NCBI GenBank assembly: GCA_027310735.1
Contig: DAIDAH010000006.1
Coordinates: forward strand, 1-26,614
Length of the DNA stretch: 26,614 nt
Direction of reading: 5' to 3'
DNA from: Methylotenera sp.
GTDB lineage: Bacteria; Pseudomonadota; Gammaproteobacteria; Burkholderiales; Methylophilaceae
Below, piece after piece: positions 24,112-26,614 of the stretch (positions within the stretch are counted from its first letter, which is position 1; every line of letters begins with the position of its first letter). The notes under the pieces are model-generated. The model searched no databases, had not been told where the DNA came from, and saw only the letters and a list, made by a program, of their open reading frames with translations. The position numbers and the translations under genes are program-made.

Positions 24112-26406
24112 ATGGATAATGTGCATGTGATTGAAAATGATAACGAGAACGACAACGGTGCAGTTGCGATTGGCGAATATGCTGAAGAAGCTTATTTGGC
24201 CTATGCAGTATCCGTCGTAAAAGGTCGTGCGCTACCCTCAGTAGAAGATGGTCAAAAGCCTGTGCAGCGTCGCATTCTGTTTGCGATGAAAGAAATGGGC
24301 TTGGTTGCAGGCGTTAAACCAGTTAAATCAGCGCGCGTTGTGGGCAACGTGCTGGGTATGTACCACCCGCATGGTGATAGTTCTGCTTATGAGGCTGCGG
24401 TGCGTCTTGCGCAAGACTTCACGCTACGCTATCCACTCATCGATGGTCAAGGTAACTTCGGTTCTCGTGATGGAGATGGTGCCGCGGCAATGCGATATAC
24501 CGAAATGCGATTGTCACCGATTGCAGACTTGCTGTTATCTGAAATTGATCGCGGTACGGTTGATTTTCAAAGTAACTATGATGGTGCTTTTCAGGAGCCC
24601 GTCATGCTTCCAGCCAGACTGCCGATGATGTTGCTCAATGGTGCTTCTGGCATTGCCGTGGGTATGGCGACAGAGATGATTCCGCATAATATGCGTGAAA
24701 TCGCCAACGCTGTTCTGCATGTGATGGATAAACCAGATTGCACTACAGAAGCGTTAATGGAGCATGTGCCTGGGCCGGATTTTCCCGGCGGCGGCCAGTT
24801 GATTTCACAAATATCCGATATTCACACAATTTATGAAACTGGACGCGGATCATTAAGATTGCGCGCTAGGTGGATTGTAGAGCCGATGGCGCGAGGCCAG
24901 TGGCGCATTATCATTAATGAACTACCGCACGGTGTTTCGGTTGAAACGGTAATGGCCGAAATCGAAGCTATTTCCAATCCTAAGCCTAAGAAAGATAAAA
25001 AAACTGTAGATCAGAGCCAGTTGCTGGTGAAGCAATCCGTTTTAAGTATGCTGGATTCAGTCAAAAGTGAAGGTAAAAAGGATGTGCGTTTAATCCTTGA
25101 GCCAAAGACCAGCAAGATTTCCAGCGATGAGCTCATGGCATTCCTGCTCGTCCACACCAGTATGGAGGTTTCATGCCCAGTCAATATGGTGATGATTGGC
25201 ACTGATGGGCGTCCGTCGCAAAAAGGTTTGGTGAGTATTCTGAAAGAGTGGATTGAATTCCGCCTTAACGTTGTACGCAGGCGCTGCCAGTTTGACTTGG
25301 ATAAAATTAATCGCCGCATCCATATTTTGGAAGGCCGTTTGATTGCATTTCTGCATATCGATGAAATTATCAAGGTGATTCGCAATTCAGATGACCCTAA
25401 AGCTGACTTGATTACAGCGTTTAAACTCAGTGAAATACAAGCTGAAGATATTCTTGAAATCAGGTTGCGTCAACTTGCCAGACTTGAAGGCTTTAAGATT
25501 GAAAAAGAATTGAAGGAACTGCGTGAAGAGGCTGGTAAGTTGGAGGCAATTTTAGCTAGTGATACGAAACTGCGTCGGCTGACGGCTAAAGAAATTAAAC
25601 AGGATGCTGAAAAGTACGGAGATGACAGGCGGACATTGATTGAGCCGGTTGAGCGTGTGCAAGGGGGGCAAAAAGCTTTTGTCGTGGATGAGCCTGTCAC
25701 GATTATACTGTCTAAAAATGGCTGGATTCGATCCAGACAAGGTCATGGAGTTGATCGAAATTCAATCGCATGGAAAGCGGGTGATGGTGAGTTTTCTGTG
25801 CTGGAAACGCGGACAACGTTGCCTGTTGTACTCATGGATACCAGTGGTCGTTGTTATTCATTTGATGCTTCCAGTGTTCCTGGAGGTAAGGGCGATGGTA
25901 TTCCTGTCAGCTCTATTATTGAAGTTCAGAATGGCGCTAAATTGCAGTATGCGCTATCAGGTAAAGATGAAGATAAGTTTCTGTTTACCACATCGAACAG
26001 TTATGGTTTTGTTGCGCCCTTAAAAGGCTTAATTGCCAGACCTAAAGCTGGCAAAGCGTTTATGAAGGCTGAAAGTGGCATCGGCATCAATCAGCCGCTT
26101 AAGCTGGATCAAAGCACACACGTTGCGGTCACGTCATCGGAAAACAAGCTATTGGTGTTTTCTGTAAATGAAATCAATGAATACCCAAACGGAGGTAAGG
26201 GTGTGAAAATTATGGACATTCCTGATGGAGCATCACTGACGCGAATTGAGCTGTGTGATGGCAACTCTGTGAACATTACAGTCAGAGGTAAAGTGAAAAT
26301 TATCAATGGTGACGGCTTGATTAAATACTTACAGAAGCGAGCTAAAAAGGGTGTCTTAATCAGTACCACTAATAATCCTCTGCCCAGACAGAGATCATTG
26401 CTTTAG
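24112..26406 (+). CDS. parC: DNA topoisomerase IV subunit A
   Basis: A 764-residue DNA-cleavage subunit. The catalytic Tyr129 is in AAMRYTEMRLS. The quinolone-determining region reads HPHGDSSAYEA, so the usual sensitive residues Ser90 and Glu94 (Ser80 and Glu84 of E. coli) are unchanged. The breakage-reunion domain covers about 1-500, and a C-terminal beta-pinwheel for DNA binding follows. Its start touches the parE stop (TAA ATG), so the two are translated as a pair. No mutation of the known resistance positions is seen. Confidence 0.96.
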   Translation: MDNVHVIENDNENDNGAVAIGEYAEEAYLAYAVSVVKGRALPSVEDGQKPVQRRILFAMKEMGLVAGVKPVKSARVVGNVLGMYHPHGDSSAYEAAVRLAQDFTLRYPLIDGQGNFGSRDGDGAAAMRYTEMRLSPIADLLLSEIDRGTVDFQSNYDGAFQEPVMLPARLPMMLLNGASGIAVGMATEMIPHNMREIANAVLHVMDKPDCTTEALMEHVPGPDFPGGGQLISQISDIHTIYETGRGSLRLRARWIVEPMARGQWRIIINELPHGVSVETVMAEIEAISNPKPKKDKKTVDQSQLLVKQSVLSMLDSVKSEGKKDVRLILEPKTSKISSDELMAFLLVHTSMEVSCPVNMVMIGTDGRPSQKGLVSILKEWIEFRLNVVRRRCQFDLDKINRRIHILEGRLIAFLHIDEIIKVIRNSDDPKADLITAFKLSEIQAEDILEIRLRQLARLEGFKIEKELKELREEAGKLEAILASDTKLRRLTAKEIKQDAEKYGDDRRTLIEPVERVQGGQKAFVVDEPVTIILSKNGWIRSRQGHGVDRNSIAWKAGDGEFSVLETRTTLPVVLMDTSGRCYSFDASSVPGGKGDGIPVSSIIEVQNGAKLQYALSGKDEDKFLFTTSNSYGFVAPLKGLIARPKAGKAFMKAESGIGINQPLKLDQSTHVAVTSSENKLLVFSVNEINEYPNGGKGVKIMDIPDGASLTRIELCDGNSVNITVRGKVKIINGDGLIKYLQKRAKKGVLISTTNNPLPRQRSLL

Positions 26407-26529
26407 ATTTGGAACTTTCTTTCAAGGGCAATTTATTTTTGATTTGCTTAAGTTCATCTAATAAGGTCTAGTGTTAGATGAGCGCGGGAAAAGGACTGGA
26501 ATCAGTTTACTCAATCGTTTCTAAAAAGA

Positions 26530-26567
26530 CAAAAGGCTTACAGTCGTTAACTGTAAGCTTTTGTTTT
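26530..26567 (+). terminator. Rho-independent terminator after parC
   Basis: CTTACAG and CTGTAAG pair with flanking A/T around a 7-base loop, with one bulged G; the arms span 26530-26563. A T-rich tail follows. A 7-bp inverted repeat, CATCTAA and TTAGATG (26455-26480), lies before it. The last 50 bases of the window show nothing recognisable. Confidence 0.85.
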
Positions 26568-26614
26568 ATATGCTACGCCCAAGAGGATGAGTGCTTGGCA
26601 CTGGGTAGAGGTTG

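Noticed and set aside
1..26614. tRNA, rRNA, insertion sequences or prophage genes
   Set aside because: No cloverleaf, rRNA segment, transposase or phage structural gene was found on either strand.

Overview
The window looks like a chromosomal segment of a Gram-negative bacterium of moderate-to-low GC content, most likely a betaproteobacterium. A methylotroph-like member of the Nitrosomonadales would fit, but this rests on general gene style and not on a marker gene. Gram-negative features include a TonB-dependent outer-membrane receptor with its own TonB/ExbB/ExbD motor, several c-di-GMP proteins, an Anbu-type proteasome homologue and a parE-parC pair.

Layout. 1-263: end of a diguanylate cyclase gene, followed by about 360 bp that seems to hold a decayed reverse-strand reading frame. 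627-4299: a three-gene signalling operon comprising a tandem-PAS histidine kinase, a stand-alone Rcp1-like receiver and a receiver-GGDEF-EAL protein. 4478-4942: a secreted fasciclin-domain protein with a strong terminator. 5036-9480: an Anbu-associated amidoligase locus. A fused circularly permuted ATP-grasp/alpha-E protein and a transglutaminase-like protein lie on the minus strand, divergent from the Anbu protease gene. 9807-16739: a compact seven-gene plus-strand operon (TonB-dependent receptor, Met-rich periplasmic anchored protein, NapH/CcoG-like polyferredoxin, SafE/CcdA-like membrane protein, TonB, ExbB, ExbD). 16758-19085: a membrane PAS-PAS-GGDEF-EAL protein on the minus strand. 19346-19837: an unrecognised four-helix membrane protein. 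20187-20684: Dps ferritin. 20743-21837: an Old Yellow Enzyme. About 21839-22036: a broken RelE/ParE-family toxin remnant. 22126-26406: topoisomerase IV genes parE and parC, with a terminator after them.

How the genes work together. The most interesting unit is 9807-16739. It couples outer-membrane import and a private energising motor to two inner-membrane redox-type proteins, so it reads as a metal uptake system with a reduction step. The metal cannot be read from the sequence: copper is suggested by the Met/His-rich tail and the CcoG-like protein, iron or nickel are alternatives. Upstream of it lies an unexplained array of six TWRTCT hexamers and an inverted repeat. The second notable unit is the Anbu/ATP-grasp/alpha-E/transglutaminase locus, a known but functionally unresolved association predicted to make and process a peptide-like modification. 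The remaining genes are housekeeping (topoisomerase IV) or stress and signalling functions.
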